From positions 2,542,001-2,606,000 of the forward strand of contig NZ_AP022599.1 of assembly GCF_010725725.1 (NCBI RefSeq): a stretch of DNA of 64,000 nucleotides, given 5' to 3'. Source of the stretch: Mycolicibacterium pulveris (lineage in GTDB: Bacteria > Actinomycetota > Actinomycetes > Mycobacteriales > Mycobacteriaceae). Positions 62,887-64,000 of this stretch are shown here, piece after piece (positions within the stretch are counted from its first letter, which is position 1; each line of letters starts with the position of its first letter). Position numbers and translations under genes: made by a program. Under the pieces are notes generated by a model that was given only the letters and a program-made list of their open reading frames with translations, did no database searches and was not told the origin of the DNA.

Positions 62887-64000
62887 GAAGCTATGTACGC
62901 CATCGCATCTCGCGAGAGCTCCTGCGGGATAGGGCCGAGGAGCTCTTCGGGTCGGGATTCCGGCTCGCGCTGGTGGCCGGCCACGACGACGGCGACGGTG
63001 CGCTACGGGCGGTGTACTTGTTCCTCGCCGGTCATCCCGACCGTCGGGTGGAACTCGAATGCGTCCTGCCGCCAGGCGATCCCGAAGTGCCGTCGCTGGC
63101 ATACCTGTCGTTTCCGGCCAGCCGGTTCGAGCGGGAAATGGCCGACCTGTACGGGATCCGCCCGGTTGGACATCCGCGCCCCCGCCGGTTGGTCCGGCAC
63201 GCGCACTGGCCGCAGGATTGGCATCCCATGCGCCAAGACGCCGGCCCGCCACCGGAATTCGAGCCGAGGGGGCGTTTTCCGTTCGTCACCGTGGAGGGTA
63301 CGGGCGTGTACGAGATCCCGGTGGGGCCGGTGCACGCCGGACTGATCGAGCCGGGCCACTTCCGGTTCTCGGTGGTCGGCGAGACGGTGCTGCGGCTCAA
63401 GGCCCGGCTGTGGTTCGTGCACCGCGGCGTGGAGAAGCTGTTCGAGGGCACACCCGCCGACGGGGGAGTGGCGCTGGCCGAACGGGTCAGCGGCGACACC
63501 TCGGCCGGCCACGCGCTGGCCCACAGCCTCGCCGTCGAGGACGCCCTCGGCATCACGCTTCCCGACGCCGCACACCGGCTTCGAGCCCTCGTCGTCGAAC
63601 TGGAGCGGCTCTACAACCACGCCACCGACCTCGGCGCGCTGGCCAACGACGTCTCACTCGGGATCGCCAACACCCACGCGCTGCGGATCAAGGAACGCCT
63701 GCTGCGCCTCAACGCCGAGGTGACGGGCCACCGTCTGCTGCGGGGCGCCATCCGCCCCGGCGGAGTGGTGTTGCGCACGCTGCCCGACCGCGTCGTGCTG
63801 CGGGAAATCGCGGCCGACCTGGCAGAGGTGGCCGAGCTGACCCTGCGCAACAACGTCGTCTACGACCGGTTCGCCGGGACCTCGGTGCTCGCCAAGGACG
63901 ACGCGCGGGCTCTGGGATGTCTCGGCTACGCCGCCAGGGCCAGCGGGGTCCGCACCGATGCCCGCGTCGACCACCCGACCACCGAACTCCCGGTCACCGA
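62883..64000 (+). CDS. hycE: HycE-type large subunit, NuoC-NuoD fusion (Rv0087-like), 3' end missing
   Basis: The gene runs off the window; about 372 residues are visible. The N-terminal ~120 residues match the NuoC 30-kDa domain (SRFEREMADLYGI and HWPQDWHPMRQD). The NuoD/hydrogenase-like domain follows (PVGPVHAGLIEPGHFRFSVVGE). In NiFe hydrogenases the first nickel-ligand motif reads RxCGxC; here the segment is ERVSGDTSAGH, with Ser203 and Thr206 where the cysteines should be. So at least half the NiFe site is absent. The second motif would lie beyond base 64000. The protein should act in electron transfer or quinone-type chemistry, not H2 turnover. Confidence 0.93.
   Translation, partial: MRSYVRHRISRELLRDRAEELFGSGFRLALVAGHDDGDGALRAVYLFLAGHPDRRVELECVLPPGDPEVPSLAYLSFPASRFEREMADLYGIRPVGHPRPRRLVRHAHWPQDWHPMRQDAGPPPEFEPRGRFPFVTVEGTGVYEIPVGPVHAGLIEPGHFRFSVVGETVLRLKARLWFVHRGVEKLFEGTPADGGVALAERVSGDTSAGHALAHSLAVEDALGITLPDAAHRLRALVVELERLYNHATDLGALANDVSLGIANTHALRIKERLLRLNAEVTGHRLLRGAIRPGGVVLRTLPDRVVLREIAADLAEVAELTLRNNVVYDRFAGTSVLAKDDARALGCLGYAARASGVRTDARVDHPTTELPVT

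Overview
The window is high-GC actinobacterial DNA that reads as a mycobacterium, most likely a rapid grower (Mycolicibacterium type). The evidence is gene content: the trehalose synthase/maltokinase pair (treS-mak), the EF-G paralogue fusA2, a moxR3-type operon, an ESX-associated cassette with an Rv3899c/Rv2082-like protein, a DUF222/HNH protein of the REP13E12 type, F420-type oxidoreductases, and the Rv0081-Rv0087 (hyc-like) operon at the right end. Genes are dense, many neighbours overlap by 1-4 bases, and GTG/TTG starts are common. I saw no tRNA, rRNA, insertion sequence, prophage or CRISPR array. Family names and M. tuberculosis counterparts come from memory of the families, not from a database search.

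Layout. 1-7152: 3' end of a rhomboid protease, a GtrA-like protein, an esterase, a coiled-coil protein and a five-gene moxR operon (DUF4129, membrane protein, MoxR, DUF58, membrane protein). 7254-10214: an MHS-type MFS transporter, two small conserved proteins and a DMT-type transporter. 10211-14741: a regulatory island with GAF-ANTAR, two STAS proteins, a multidomain RsbU-type phosphatase and an RsbT-like kinase. 14828-18663: an exported-protein block with a Thr/Pro-rich lipoprotein, an S53 peptidase, a zinc-ribbon membrane protein and an anchored protein. 18739-22177: fusA2, a 34-residue membrane ORF below it, and two further minus-strand genes. 22283-26094: a four-gene ABC importer operon whose substrate-binding gene carries an in-frame TAG. 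26095-28532: MarR regulator, lipoprotein, pyrE-like and HugZ-like genes.

28593-36229 is alpha-glucan metabolism: treS and mak feed maltose 1-phosphate to glucan synthesis, and glgX debranches glucan; a glycoside hydrolase, a TetR regulator and an acidic protein lie between them. 36340-40313 holds an enoyl-CoA hydratase, a cobalamin riboswitch with metE behind it, and pncA. 40334-44040 is a tightly overlapping minus-strand operon of two polytopic membrane proteins, a 55-residue membrane protein and a cupredoxin-like lipoprotein, of unknown function. A PLP decarboxylase, a zinc alcohol dehydrogenase and the HNH protein follow. 48819-53023 is a three-gene ESX-associated cassette. 53085-53657 is a low-GC gap with one small ORF. 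53733-56942 holds an LLM oxidoreductase and a divergent cation antiporter / TrkA pair.

57024-64000 is an ArsR-regulated operon for a membrane complex related to energy-converting hydrogenases and complex I. Its large subunit lacks the first pair of NiFe-binding cysteines, so it looks like an energy-converting hydrogenase-related (Ehr) complex rather than a hydrogenase. The strongest leads are this complex, the 40-44 kb membrane/cupredoxin operon, the ESX cassette with its internally duplicated protein, and the stop codon in the binding-protein gene.
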